Shown here piece after piece: positions 44,918-56,302 of a stretch of 64,000 nucleotides of DNA (its first letter is position 1; each line of letters opens with the position of its first letter). The stretch is from Saprolegnia diclina VS20. Its lineage: Eukaryota; Oomycota; Saprolegniomycetes; Saprolegniales; Saprolegniaceae. The notes beneath the pieces were generated by a model, which worked only from the letters and a program-made list of their open reading frames with translations, made no database searches and was not told where the DNA came from. A program made the translations under genes and the position numbers. The DNA lies in contig NW_008246135.1 of assembly GCF_000281045.1 (NCBI RefSeq), positions 38,676-102,675 of the forward strand. Reading direction: 5' to 3'.

Positions 44918-46015
44918 TCATTCTGCCTCGGCTGCATTCCACGTCAAGACGGACGGCAGCGAGAAGCTCGTGTCGGACGCGCCTTCGTCCTTCATGGCCA
45001 CGCGCTCGGGCAAAATGCGAAATTTCGTGCAGCGTTTCGAGCGCGGCCGGCCGACGCGCGACGTGACCTTGAGCTTTGTCACGGGCGACGGCGTGCAAAA
45101 GCCCATGCGGGTCCGGCCCGTTGGCTTGGTCGGTTTGGTCGGCGACGCGCACACGATTTGCAGCGTCACGGGCTGTTGCAGTCGCCGGCTGAGTGCTTTT
45201 GCGAGCTTTTGCCGGCGCAGCCGCGACGGCTGCTGCTTGTCGAGCGCCAGCAGTCGCTCTCGGAACGAAGCCGGCTCAAAATGGAGGCCCGGGATGCCGC
45301 ACTGGGAGGCGATTGTGACATTGTCTGGGCAGTCGTCGATGAGGAGCACGTCGGCGCTCTTGATGGCTTCGTGCAGGAGGAAGTAGTTGGCGGGGTCGGA
45401 CTGCTGGGACTTGCAGGCGGCGAGGCCCGCCGACACGACGTACGACACTTTGTTTTTTCGGTCGAGATGCAGATGATGCGCATCGATACCGGTAAACGTC
45501 TCGGCGTCCGACGCCTGGAGCGTCCATGAACTGTCGTTGCAGCGAAGGACAATCTTCTCTACAATACATTGAGGCATGAGGTCCGATGTGCGTTGATAAC
45601 AGCGCTCTAGTCGCACCGGCAACAGACGGCTCAAAACACAGCTGCAAGACCGCTTCAATGAGGTCGCGCTGCGGCGAAAAGGTCACGAGCGCGACGGTCA
45701 GCTGGCTCTTCTCGGTCAAGAGCGGGCAGAGGTACCGAAAGTACGCCCTAGATGACGCCATCATGATGAATGCGGCATGGACTCGTGTCACTCGTACCGG
45801 ACTTGGAGCGCGAGTTCGTCAGCCGACTGAGACCACTCGCCGTTGGTGTGCACCTTGACAAATGTCGCATCAAAGTCGATGCAGACAAGGCGACAGCCCA
45901 TTTCAGAGAGCGCCTCAACGGTCTCATGGGCCATGCGCGCAGCGACATGGTCGTCTTCCATGTCGTGCTCGTCGTCCGTCTCCAAGACCGGATCCTCTGC
46001 GTACATGGGGTCCAT
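44918..46015 (-). CDS. HAD-superfamily phosphatase-like protein
   Basis: Three exons are visible. Exon 1 (ATG at 46015) is acidic and leads into CRLVCIDFDATFVKVHTNGE, a HAD motif I (DxDxT). A 50-nt intron later, exon 2 holds LTVALVTFSPQRDLIEAVLQ (motif II with Thr/Ser). After a further intron, EKIVLRCNDSSWTLQA and KSADVLLIDDCPDNVTIA provide motif IV with paired aspartates. The C-terminal ~100 residues are basic and Ser/Thr/Pro-rich (TKPTKPTGRTRMGFC), without a known domain. HAD enzymes form an aspartyl-phosphate intermediate on the first Asp of motif I. The substrate cannot be told. Similar IDFDxTxVxxHTxGxW starts occur in other protist HAD proteins. Confidence 0.7.
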
Positions 46016-47026
46016 GTGGGGCGAAGCACGGACCTAATCGTCGCCGTTCCATGAGCCATCCCATGCCATGGCAGGGCGCTACGCCGATGCATCGCAGTCT
46101 GCCGCATGCGCAGGCGGTGACCGCCAGGCGCATGGGCGACAGCCATCGCCAGAGAGCAGCTATGGTCGTTGTCGTACCGAGGGTCGTCGTCCGCGTCGTC
46201 GCCAAAGCGAATTTGCGCCGGTACAGTTTGAATATTCGGTTTTCAGCCAATGAACACACAGCTGTTTGCTCATTTTATAGTTTATCTTGTTGACTCTATG
46301 TGAAGTGACGAGGACGCTATTAAAATACCTTCGCGCCATACCCGACAAGGAATTTTGAACCGAGCGGGTTGTGACGCCCACAAACAACTATCGTCGTGCT
46401 ACTATCCACCTATCTATCTATCCAACTATTCATCTACTAGTATCTATAATCCATTCACCGATCGATTTGATTTCATGGGCGGGCTCAGCGACACCGTGTT
46501 GCTGAGAGTATTTTCGTGCAGTAGTTGCCTCTCACGTCTTGTCGCCAGAGTCGCATTGCCGACGGGCAGTCCACGGACGTTGACAGCATTGGACCAAGCC
46601 CGAGCGGCAGACAGGCTGCGACTGCGCCGGCATCAAAGTCACACCCCTCACATCACGAAGACAAGTCTCGGCAAGATGTGGATCAGACAAACTCGAACCG
46701 TTGGCGCTGGCACGACACCACTGCAGCACTGTACGACCACAGACACGTCCGCACCAACTCGAAGCACGCAAAAGCCCTCTCTGTCGACGCAGCGATTCGC
46801 ATACAGCTTCACAGCGCTGCCACGTCACGCGGTCCAGAGATGCGGCAATCTCGTTTGATTCGAGCACGGCTTCGGCTGGCTGCACACCGCCACTGCCGCC
46901 ACACGTGATTAGCCGTCGTCACGCAGTAGCAGACTTGGAGCCCAAGACACGACGTAGCCCACGTTGTCGTCCCAAGCATTGCCTTCTGGCGCTTGCAGTG
47001 AACCAACTTCAAGTTTCTCGGCGGCG
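46016..47026. other. Intergenic, low-confidence frames
   Basis: About 1 kb. A plus-strand frame near 46470 begins with an F-box-like sequence (MGGLSDTVLLRVFS) but degenerates at once, and competing frames exist on both strands. A CCAAT box at about 46247 may belong to the HAD gene. No gene called. Confidence 0.4.
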
Positions 47027-47036
47027 TATCCGGATA
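47027..47036 (+). promoter_or_regulatory. Palindrome TATCCGGATA upstream of the cysteine synthase gene
   Basis: A perfect 10-base palindrome 20 bases before the ATG at 47057, containing the TATCCGG core also seen at 12605, 28596 and 42207. Confidence 0.4.
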
Positions 47037-47056
47037 AAGGTCAAAGTCGGATCAGC

Positions 47057-48215
47057 ATGGCCTCGGGCATCACGCACGGCTTCCTCCGCGCCGTGGGGCG
47101 GACGCCCTTGATCAAGCTCGGGTCGCTGAGCGCGCTCACGGGCTGCAACATCCTCGCCAAGGCCGAGTTCATGAACCCCGGCGGGTCCGTCAAGGACCGG
47201 GCAGCGCTCTACGTGGTCGAGGGCCAAGAGAAGGCCGGGCTTCTCGCGCCAGGGGGCACGGTCGTCGAGGGCACGGCCGGCAACACGGGCATTGGCCTCG
47301 CCCACGTCTGCGCCGCCAAGGGCTACAACTGCGTCATCTACATGCCGGATACGCAGAGCGCCGAGAAGATCCAGGCGCTGCGCATCCTCGGCGCCGACGT
47401 CCGCCCCGTGCCCGCGGTGGCGTTCACCGACCCGCTCAACTACAACCACCAGGCGCGCGCGTACGCCGAGAGCCTGCCCAACGGTACGACACCTTACACA
47501 CTCATATCTGGGATGACCACGAACTAGCGGTTTGGACCAACCAGTTTGACAACGTCGCCAACCGACTCGCCCACTTCGAGACGACGGGCCCCGAGATTTT
47601 TGCGCAGACGCAAGGCGACGTCGACGCCTTTACGTGCGCGACGGGCACAGGCGGGACGCTGGCAGGTACGTCCGGACGCAGTCATCACAAGTTGACGCCG
47701 AACGTTGTCAAGGTACGGCGCTGTACCTCAAGGAGCGCAAGCCGGGGGTTCGCATCGTACTGGCGGACCCGCCCGGTAGCGTGTTGTACCGCCACGTGCA
47801 TGACAATGTCCTCGAGCGCACGGGCAATGGCAGCATCACCGAAGGAATCGGTCAAGGCCGCGTCACCGAGAACCTCCGCGGGGCGCCGATCGATGACGCA
47901 GTGCACATTGAGGACCACCGGTCGATTGAGATGGTACTTGGACCACAGTCCTGGAACTGCAAAGCTGACTGTCGAGTGCAGGTCTACCGGCTGCTCAAGG
48001 ACGAAGGTATTTTTGTCGGCGCGTCGTCGGGCCTCAACGTGACGGCAGCCGTCGACGTTGCCAAGGCCATGGGACCTGGCCATACTGTCGTCACGATCCT
48101 CTGCGACAGCGCCGCGCGGTACCAGTCTCGCCTCTTCAGCCGCTCGTGGCTCGAAGGAAAAGGGCTGCTTGCGGCCGTGCCCGTCGACTGCCAATCGCTC
48201 GTCTCGTTGCCGTGA
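47057..48215 (+). CDS. PLP-dependent cysteine synthase-like enzyme
   Basis: Four exons (47057-47483, 47528-47665, 47713-47933, 47982-48215) sum to 1020 nt, or 339 residues, all in phase. Motifs of the fold-type II PLP family appear in order: [36 protein letters not shown] (PLP lysine), [14 protein letters not shown] (substrate loop), [29 protein letters not shown] (phosphate loop), GASSGLN and [18 protein letters not shown]-acetylserine sulfhydrylases make cysteine from O-acetylserine and sulfide. The CDSAARYQS ending and longer internal loops resemble the fungal Cys12/CysB-like branch, which may be mitochondrial, although no clear presequence is seen here. It is tail-to-tail with the Aurora-like kinase, 26 bases apart. 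Confidence 0.88.
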
Positions 48216-48241
48216 TCACATTACTGGATCTTAGTCTCGTT

Positions 48242-50321
48242 TTATCGAAAGGGTCGAAGCCACTCGTGTTGCAGTGCGTCGTCGAGGGACCGCCGGAGCT
48301 CCACGGGCCGGAGGAGGCCGTGTACAAAGTCTTTAGCAGTCGTCGATAGCGTCGGGCTCGATAGCAGTCTACAGAGCCCATTACATGGTCGTCGTCATGA
48401 CGCATCGTACAGTGGAAAGGGCGGGCAGTCTTGTTCGTACCACGCAGCGATCTTGGCAAACACGTCCTACACAGAGTTGGGGAGGTGTAGACAAAACGCA
48501 GGTTTTACGTCGCCGTGGAATGGGGTTTGGCCAAGGAGGAGTTCGTACGCCAGGACGCCGAGGCTCCAAATGTCGACCTCGCAGCCGTACTCGCCGCGAC
48601 ACACGATTTCGGGGCCCATGTACTCGGGCGTGCCACAGAATGTCCGGCGACGGGTATCGGGAGGTGGCGCGTGGGCAGCGAGACCGAAGTCGGCGACCTT
48701 GATGCCACCTTCGGGACCGAGCAAGAGATTGTCGGGCTACGTCACCAACGAGAATGGCTTCGAGCGACCCATAGTACGGTGGAAGCGTACCTTGATGTCG
48801 CGGTGGATCACATGCCGCTCATGGAGGTACTTGAGCGCGCACGCAACCTGATAAATATAGTGGGCAGCCGTGGCCTCAGGAAAGCTGCCATTCGGTTGGT
48901 CGGCCAAAAGCTTCTGGAGCGTCCCGCGGGGCGCGTATTCGAGGATCAAGTAGAGGAGTGCGTCGTCGTGAAAGTGGCCGTACAGGCGCAGAATGTTGGG
49001 GTGCAAGAGGCGCGACTACCGGGGCGCCGTTGAAGTTCAAGCTGAATCAAGTCATTGATCGTACCTGGATCGCGACCTCCATTTTCAGGCTTTGCATGCC
49101 CGCATCGTCGAGACGGAGCTTGGTCAACACCTAACGACATGTGCGCACGTCGACCACCGAGATGGGATGACCAACCTTGAGGGCGACCTCCTTCTCGGCG
49201 GCCGTTCTCTGTCTCGCCAAGTAGACGTACCCAAACTTGCCAAAGCCAAGCTTCTTGTCTGTAAACTTGAAGTCGTCGCGTGTCCATTTCCTACATGTAC
49301 CATGCGTATGAAGATCATCACGCGGGATGGCGAAAGGACGTGAGGATGTACCGTGTACGCGGGGCAAGCGAGACTGACGGCGCGTCCATCGATTGCCGCT
49401 CAATAGACGAGCGGCTCAAGGACGTCCGGCGCGCCAAGCTTGTAAAGGCTGGGCGGCTCTGCCACGGAGAGGGCTGCGCGGTTGACTCGCCACCGCTCGA
49501 GCGCGACGCGGGTTGGTTGTCACTACTCTCATCCGAATCGCTGTCTTGGTGCGTTGCAAGCACACGGAGAGGGCCGGCACCGAGGTTGGAGACGCGTCGG
49601 TGGTGCGGCTTGAGTGGGTTGGCCACGGATGCTCGTCGATCTTCGACCTGGGTCATGGGCTTGGGTCGAAGCTGATCCATGCTGACACGTCGCTGGATGA
49701 CGGAGGGGGCGGGAGGCGCAACAAAGGACGGGGTCGATACGATCGGCGAAGTCGTCTTGGATGGTCCTGTCATCGACGACGAGGACGACGTCGACAAGCG
49801 CTTGCGCTCAAACGACTTGGTCAACGAGGTCGATGGCGACGACGTCGAGCTGCTCGAGACCCGCCGCAATGGCGACGCGGTGGCAGATGGTGCTCGCTGG
49901 GACGCGCTTCGGTAGACGTCGGTTGTTGAGGAAGATGCACTCGACGACTGCGAGGACGATCCAGATCTGGCAGGGGCGTCGTTCACAAGGGCAGGAGGCG
50001 TAGGCTCGGGAACGATGGCCACCGCCACGACGGGTGTTGCATCGTCCTTCGCCTCGCGCGCGTTGGCCGAGGGTACGCTCGTCACCTCGATCGACGGGGC
50101 TGGTGGCGCCGTCTTGGACGCCTTGGCCACGAGCACCTTGGAGCGCGCTTGCTTTGCAGGCCCCAGATTCCTCGCCGGGACCTGCTTCTTGGACGGAGGA
50201 GCGGCCCTACATGGAGAGCGATGGTTGAGGTAGACGCAAGCAGCATGTGGACGCACCGGTTCCGCGCGGCCTCCTCCCGCTTCCGCTTCTGCTCCCTCCA
50301 CGCCTGGAGCTTGGCCTCCAT
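48242..50321 (-). CDS. Aurora-like serine/threonine protein kinase
   Basis: From the ATG at 50321 (MEAKLQAWREQKRKREEAAR) about 300 residues are Ser/Pro/Ala-rich and disordered. The kinase domain starts WTRDDFKFTDKKLGFGKFGY with VALKV (ATP lysine). It continues HPNILRLYGHFHDDALLYLI, LEYAPRGTLQKLL, VIHRDIK across an intron into PDNLLLGPEGGIKVADFG, an activation loop TRRRTFCGTPEYMGPEI and VDIWSLGVLAYELLLGQTPF. The short last exon ends RRSLDDALQHEWLRPF. WxxxDFxxxxxLGxGKFGxVYLA, the APRG hinge and RRT(F)CGT are Aurora hallmarks. Aurora normally has DFGWSVHAPS; here it is DFGLAAHAPP, so it may be a diverged member. Aurora kinases control spindle and cytokinesis. A CCAAT box at 50419 lies about 100 bases upstream. 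Confidence 0.8.
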
Positions 50322-50679
50322 GTCCCGGGTTCAAAGTCTGGCAATATTTTACCGCCACCTTTTTTAAATGTCCGACCGACCATACAAACAACAAATGATT
50401 TTGAGTTTTCAATTCTAACCAATCAGCGTGCAGAATAAACGTGTCGGCAAAGATCACCAAGCGCTTGGCGCCACGACGCCTTAGTCGAGTTAGTCGATAT
50501 GACCTCGACTTTAGTCGGATAGGGTCGTACACGGTCCAGCACGCGAGCCTCTTCCTCTCGATCGCGTCACTCATTGGCGTCGACTAGACTCGTTAGTCGC
50601 CAAGCTCATCTGCGATTTACAAAGCTTAATATGGTGTCAACCTTGACAGCACGTAAAAATAGTATTGTCCTGTTGCGCC
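50322..50679. other. Divergent promoter between Aurora-like kinase and CEP104-like gene
   Basis: Holds a CCAAT box (50419-50423) towards the kinase. Between about 50480 and 50600 the word TAGTCG recurs five times in both directions (for example TTAGTCGAGTTAGTCGATAT). Both starts must be served from this 358-base stretch. Confidence 0.45.
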
Positions 50680-52953
50680 ATGCTCAAGCTCCAGATCCCG
50701 TTCCTCGTCACGACAGCGTCCTCGGAAGACGATGACGTACGCGCGTCTCTCTTGGTCGTATCCGAATGCGAATGGGATAGCACCCGTCGATCCACCTGCA
50801 GTCCTCGACGTCGCAAGGGTGGCAGTCCTCCAAGTACGAACCAACGCCTTCGCATCTCATATTGAGCGACAGGATCCCATCGAGTAGGTTGTGCGAGTAC
50901 CCGCAGGAGCTCGTGCTCATGGTCAACCACGGCAACGCCGTCCGCGTGTCTAAGGTCCCTTGTCATCGTACTCGGTCCTAGCATGACTCGCTGTCCTAGT
51001 GCCAACTGCTAATGCACCAGACCAAGATTCCGTCCCGCGTTGACGTTCACGTCAAGCCCCGGCTCAACGCCGCCTTTGTGCTCTTGGGGTATGTGGGCCT
51101 CGACTCGAACGTCTCGACGCAGTACAACGCCCGCGAGCTCAAGACGATCGCGATCGACCGCGACGTCGCGTACCTCAAGCTCGTGCTGCACAGCTGCCAC
51201 CGAAATCGCATCAACGTGTTTGACCAAGTACACATTGTCATATGTCCCTTGCGAATAGGATTCAATTCTCCCATTAGGTCGGGCTCGTCTCGGTCAGCTT
51301 GTACGGCCACACCGCACTGGACCCGCAGAGCCCTCAGAAACGCAAGGCCAACATGTCTCTCAACCCCGTGCAGCTACCAAGCTGTCGCAGTACCCCGCGC
51401 GACGACACGCACTACGACTGCTTTGCCGTAGCGCACCCGACGCAGCGCGCTGTCCGCGTCTCGCTGCGTCAAGTCCTCGAGCACCTCCGGCGGTCGCGCC
51501 AAATGTGCGTCGACGCCCAAGACTATGCGCTCGCCAAGACGCTCAAGGGCCAAGAAGAGATGTGCCGAGCGTATGCCCAGCAGCTTCAGCAACTGCAGAG
51601 CCAAAAATGCGCGGTCGTCGCCAACGAAGACTTTGAGGCGGCGACGCTCCTCAAGCTCGAGATGGACGCGGTGCTAAGCAACGTCGAGGGCCTCTTAGCG
51701 ATGGCGCTGAGCGCCGTGCCCGACACCCCGGCCCTCCCAAGCCCAAAACGGACAACGGCCATGCCGGTGTTGGTGACCCGCCGCCCGGAAACGAGCGTCA
51801 CGCGACCCCTCTCGGCCATTGAAAAGACACAAGACGCCGAGCCACTGCCACCCGACTTTGGCACAGTATATGCAGTTAGGTTTCGTGGTGCATGACCTGA
51901 GTCGTAGGCGTCTGAGGCGATTGCGTCAGTGTGCCCGCTGCGCGTGCTGGCAGAGGCCTGCAGCGCCCACGCCCACCTTCGCGACCGAGGTCTACCCCAG
52001 CTTGTGACGATTTTTGAGCGTGTGCCCGCCGATGCGCTGCCTGGCACGGTCTACCTTGCGTGGTTGAGCGTTGGCTGCATCTCACCTCTGGAACACGTAC
52101 GTGCGGGTACCAAGTGGCGCGGACAGTGACGTGCTTGGCGCAGGTGATGGCGGTGGCCACGCGGCTACTGGTGCTGCTTGTGGGTCGCCTTCGCGACGTC
52201 TCGGGCTTCTTGCAGTCGGTATGTGGACTGCGTGCTTGCATTGCTTTTGAGCTCGGTTGGCCCGTAGATGCCAAACGTTCTCGCACGACTCCTGCATCGT
52301 TTGGGCGACGGCTCAAGCACCATTCGCAACTTTGCAGCCAGCGCTCTTCTCCAGGTCAGGGATACCATTTTGCAGTGTCTCGATGCATCATCTAGTTGGC
52401 GCAACCGTCGCACGTCGATGCGCCTGTCGTTGTGGCTGCTATCAAAGACTATGCTGAGCAGACTGATACTGTCCACTGGCGCGTCCTTTACGGGCTCTTG
52501 CGGGTAAGTACCGCGTTTCGATTCCCTTATGTACTTGTGAGGGGCGTAGCTGTTGACGATGCTGCTGGGGGACTTTCGTAGCGTCACAACCAACGACCTC
52601 ACTGTGCGAATCCGTCGATCTAAGCTCGTGCCGAGGAAGCGATCATTTGTAGGTACTCTTGCCGTTCTTCTGCCGCCACGGCGCCTTTGGCCATACCGTG
52701 ATGCAAGTGGCTGATGCCGCCGACCAGCTCATTGTCACTGTGTACCACGTACTCGCAGTATGGTGAGACGACTTGCGATTGATGCATGCGACTGTAGGAG
52801 CTAGGAAGCGCTAGTGTCGAGCCCTTCTTGGACGCCAACGAGTGCGCGCGCTACCAAGCGCTTCTGCTCGCCGAGTGGGGCCCCCGCGGTGACAAAGACT
52901 GCAGTAGCCAGAAGCAAGACGAAGCTGAAGTCGCTACTACCACACCGTGTTAG
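50680..52953 (+). CDS. CEP104-like centriole/ciliary tip protein, paralogue 1
   Basis: Short exons reconstruct the CEP104 layout. The jelly-roll N-terminus is LKLQIPFLVTTASSEDDD, HPSIHLQSSTSQGWQSSK, RLCEYPQELVLMVNHGNAVR, LLMHQTKIPSRVDVHV, LGYVGLDSN, YNARELKTIAIDRDVAYLKL, HRNRINVFDQVGLVSVSLYG. Human CEP104 has FCQFPQEIVLQMVERCRIRK and KARELKSVYVDAVGQFLKLI at matching places. A coiled coil with two UVR-like repeats follows (DAQDYALAKTLKGQEEM, ANEDFEAATLLKLEMDAV), then TOG-like helices (NVLARLLHRLGDGSS) and a last exon, ELGSASVEPFLDANECARYQ to TAG at 52951. CEP104 binds EB1 and tubulin at the tip of growing cilia. The zinc-finger end of human CEP104 is not seen. Some middle exons (51880-52640) are approximate. 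Confidence 0.75.
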
Positions 52954-55789
52954 GATATTCTACACCCTTTCTTGTCGTTTGACTCTTTCGCCGACGCCTT
53001 TCGGGCTTTGGTGACGACTTGATCGACGACCTTGAGCGTGCCGATCTTGTCGTCGGCGGCGGTCTGCCGAGGCGACTTGGCAGCAACCTCGTTCGTCGGT
53101 GTGATCTGATTCTTCTTGATCGACTTGGCGTCCTTGGCCGGCTCGTTGGGCTTGGCCACGACGGTAGTTTCTGGTACAATGGCGGAAGTTTCCGGTACTA
53201 CTACGCTGCTTTCAACAGATCCCATGGCCGCTGAGGACGGTATACGCGCGTCGTCTCGCATTGACAACACAGGTGTCGATGCCGGATAAATGGCGACGGA
53301 AAGAATCGGGACGGCCCTGGCGTCGTCCACCGGTCGGCTCATGTCGGAGGCTGTGGTTGGCGCTGCGGTCTTGTCCTCGGACGGAAGCGTTGGCTGGAGC
53401 GAAGGCTCCTCGAGTGCTGGCGTGTCGACCGTAGCGCGCTCTTCTGGCTCGAAACCCGAGACGAGATTCGTCGTTGTCATCGTGTCAATAGGCGCTTGTA
53501 GGACCATATTTGCTGGTACGTTTGGCTCGACTAGCATTGGATGCACCCGCTCTTGGTTGGAACCCACGTCGACTGGATCCCGCCTCTTCTCGACGCTGCC
53601 AACAAACGCAACAGAACCTTTCTGGAGTCGTGATTCAAAGCCGTCCAGGGACCCTTCGTCGAGGACGTAGGTGCGCAGCTGCGTCGGCAAGCCAAAGAGC
53701 CGAGCATACGTCTCGACGTGCGCCGTGAGCCGGCGGAGCTCCATGGCGTCGAAGGGGAATTTGCGAAAGAGAGGCACGTGGGCCTCGACCTCGAGCGAGA
53801 CAGCGAGCGCGTCCTGTTGCGCGAGCGCTAAGAGGAGCGTGAGGCACTCGAGGGCCGACCCGCTCACATCCGCACTCGCGTCGTTGACCTGCGCCTTGAG
53901 AAACGATTGCATGTCGGCTAGAAGCGGCTTGTTTTTGGGCAGCGGAATGTCGGCGGCCGCGAACGTGTAGAGCAGATCCTGCAGGCACTTGAGGCATAAG
54001 AGCGTCTCAAACGGCGATGTTGCGGCCTGTGTGCTCTGCCACGTCGCCTCCAAGACGACGTCGGCGATGTGGCGCTGCTGCACGAGAAACCGCAGTGTTC
54101 GGATGCACTCTTCGCGCAAGAGCGTGTTGAACTTGGCGCAAAAATGCAGCAGTTGGCGCGTGATATTCTGCACCAGCGGTCGCAGCACGCCGCGGCGCAG
54201 CTCGTACGTGCCAAACGACGTCGGCGCGTCACTGGGCTTTTCGTACATCGTTCGCACAAGATGCAAGAGCGCAAGGATCACGGGCACCGTGCTGTCGTGC
54301 AACAGAATGGCGTCGACGTAGACACTGTACATCTCGTAGAGCGTCTCGGGATCAAACATGGGCACGAGCACGGCGATGTGCTGCTCGGCGATCTCAATGC
54401 ACGCCCGCCGCACGCGCCAATTCGAGTGGACGCTGGCGTGGACAAAGACGGTCCCAAACATTGTGTTTAGAAACGTGCTCGTTGACGGCGGTAGCGCCGG
54501 CCGAGACGTCGAAGAAGCGTCGCTGCCCTTGAGAGGGCTATGGCCTGGATCATCTCGGCGCCATGCGCGGACTGCAAGGTCAAATATCGATTCGATGCCA
54601 CTCGCTGTGCGTTCATGATCCATTTTGTCTGGCACATCCCGGGCCAAGTCGTCGTCGATGGCCGGCGCGGGCTGGCAGCTCGCAAACGCTTTGGCGATCG
54701 CTCGTTCGCGGGTCGTATGCAGCGCCGCCATGGCCTACGCCACCGAGATGGCACCATTCACTAGATCGTATTGGGGTAGAGAGCCTACCTCGTGATACGT
54801 CAGCGCCGCGTCATAGTCTTCGTTGGCGATTGTATTCGATTTGAGGCGGGACAGCGACTGCATTTGCTGCCCGAGACTCGAGAGCGATCGAACGTGCTCA
54901 GATAAGATCTGCGCTTGGGCGTACGCCTCACTGGCGATGCAGTCGGCCTTGACGAGGAGGACGCTCGCAATGGCCTTGCGCGTGTACTCGTCGACCGCTG
55001 CCGGCGGTGCGCCAAGGTCCGTCACCACGTCCATGGGCACCCCCGTCTCAAGAAGCGCGCGCTGGATGGACGCCATCGACACTTTACGGGCCAACGTGCC
55101 TTGGGCTTTGGTTTCCCCGGTTGGCGGCGTCATCTCGACCCCGAGCAGATCGAGCTGCATGATGGCTACCTACGTACTATGGCATGAGACAACATTTACA
55201 ACAGACAAGGTGACCTGGTTGTAGACGTTTCTCGAGCGCGGACCGTGCACGATGAGCTTGAGCACGTTCAGCGGCTCGTGGACATCGACGCGCATCTCTT
55301 CGGCGCCGTCCACGGCGGTCGCTTCGCGCCACTCGACCGTGCTATGCAAACGTGGCTAACTGCGTGGTGGTCTCGTAGGATATATCTACCAGAGCGGTCG
55401 GCAGTCGGTGCTAAAGTACAAGTGCAGCGGCAGGTCGTCGCGGGCCTCGGGCGACGCCGGGTCGAGATAATGCGTCGCCACCACCGTGTCGTCCCCGATC
55501 AGGAGCTCGACTAGCAAGAAGCGATTGTTGACTGGCGTTGGCAATTATTGCGAGTACCTCGTGAAGGGGCGTACGCACTGTGTGTTGCGAGGCGAATGGT
55601 CTTGATGCAGGCACGCTGGGGCAAGCAGAGACCAAGCTCCTGCGGGTAGCCGCACGACTTGGCCGAGACCCACTCCAAGCCTGTTGGCGCCTGGTTGGCC
55701 ACGCGGCAGTAGTCGTCGATGGGGCTCGGGTACGACGGCGACATGTCCATGGACGATGCATGCACCCGCTCGTGGCGCACCCGCGACAT
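52950..55789 (-). CDS. CEP104-like protein, paralogue 2
   Basis: The same order on the other strand. Jelly-roll: GLEWVSAKSCGYPQELGLCL, QRACIKTIRLATHSAYAP, EEMRVDVHEPLNVLKLIVHG, RSRNVYNQVAIMQLDLLG (compare human NIYNQVALVAINIIG). Then come a coiled coil with VDEYTRKAIASVLLVKADC and LKSNTIANEDYDAALTYHE, and one long exon (54731-52950) of helical TOG-like repeats from MAALHTTRERAIAKAFASCQ. It ends in a Ser/Thr/Ala/Lys-rich tail (KPNEPAKDAKSIKKNQITP). The first jelly-roll strand is not found in the exon starting at 55789, so an upstream exon is likely. The two paralogues share the fold order but little identity, so the duplication is old. Their stop codons overlap. Confidence 0.7.
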
Positions 55790-56302
55790 CAAGAGGTCGT
55801 TTCAGATGCGTCTGTCGTCGTCCCAGATTCCAATTCTGGCACGCAGCACTGAGGCACCACAGCAGTTCTATAGCCCAGCGCCAGACGATTTCACGTCTCC
55901 TCATTACTGTGGCCGCCGTCAAACTCCCACTTTGAGCTCACATGGTCGACGAGAGGTTTGCTCTGGCGCAACACCCGGGGCGTGCGTGGTTTCCGTGGTC
56001 TCACAGGGTATACTTTTCGAATCCGCCTATCGACCTATCTGTCGTAGTGTCTATTGAATCGACAATACTATTGTGGTTGCGCCGCATCGCTTCAACGTCG
56101 CCTTGGGTTTGCTTACGGCGCTTGCGTGTCATTCGAACCTGTCACAATGCATGTCGCGGGCCCGAGTATGCATTCATAGAGGTTAAATACGCGTCGCTGA
56201 TTGGTGGTTATTCGGACAATTGGGATTTTTGGCTGGTTGGCAGGAATGGCTGTTGGAGTATTTTCAACGTGTGTGTCATTTTGATATTGCAGCACCCGTA
56301 AG
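55790..56302. other. Divergent region between CEP104-like paralogue 2 and RLP24
   Basis: May contain the missing first exon of the CEP104-like gene on the minus strand. An ATTGG box at 56200-56204 lies about 100 bases before the RLP24 start. Otherwise I see nothing. Confidence 0.45.

Noticed and set aside
46355-46908. Possible F-box gene (MGGLSDTVLLRVFS)
   Set aside because: Only about 14 residues resemble an F-box; the frame then turns into low-complexity Thr/Ser/Arg sequence and rival frames exist.
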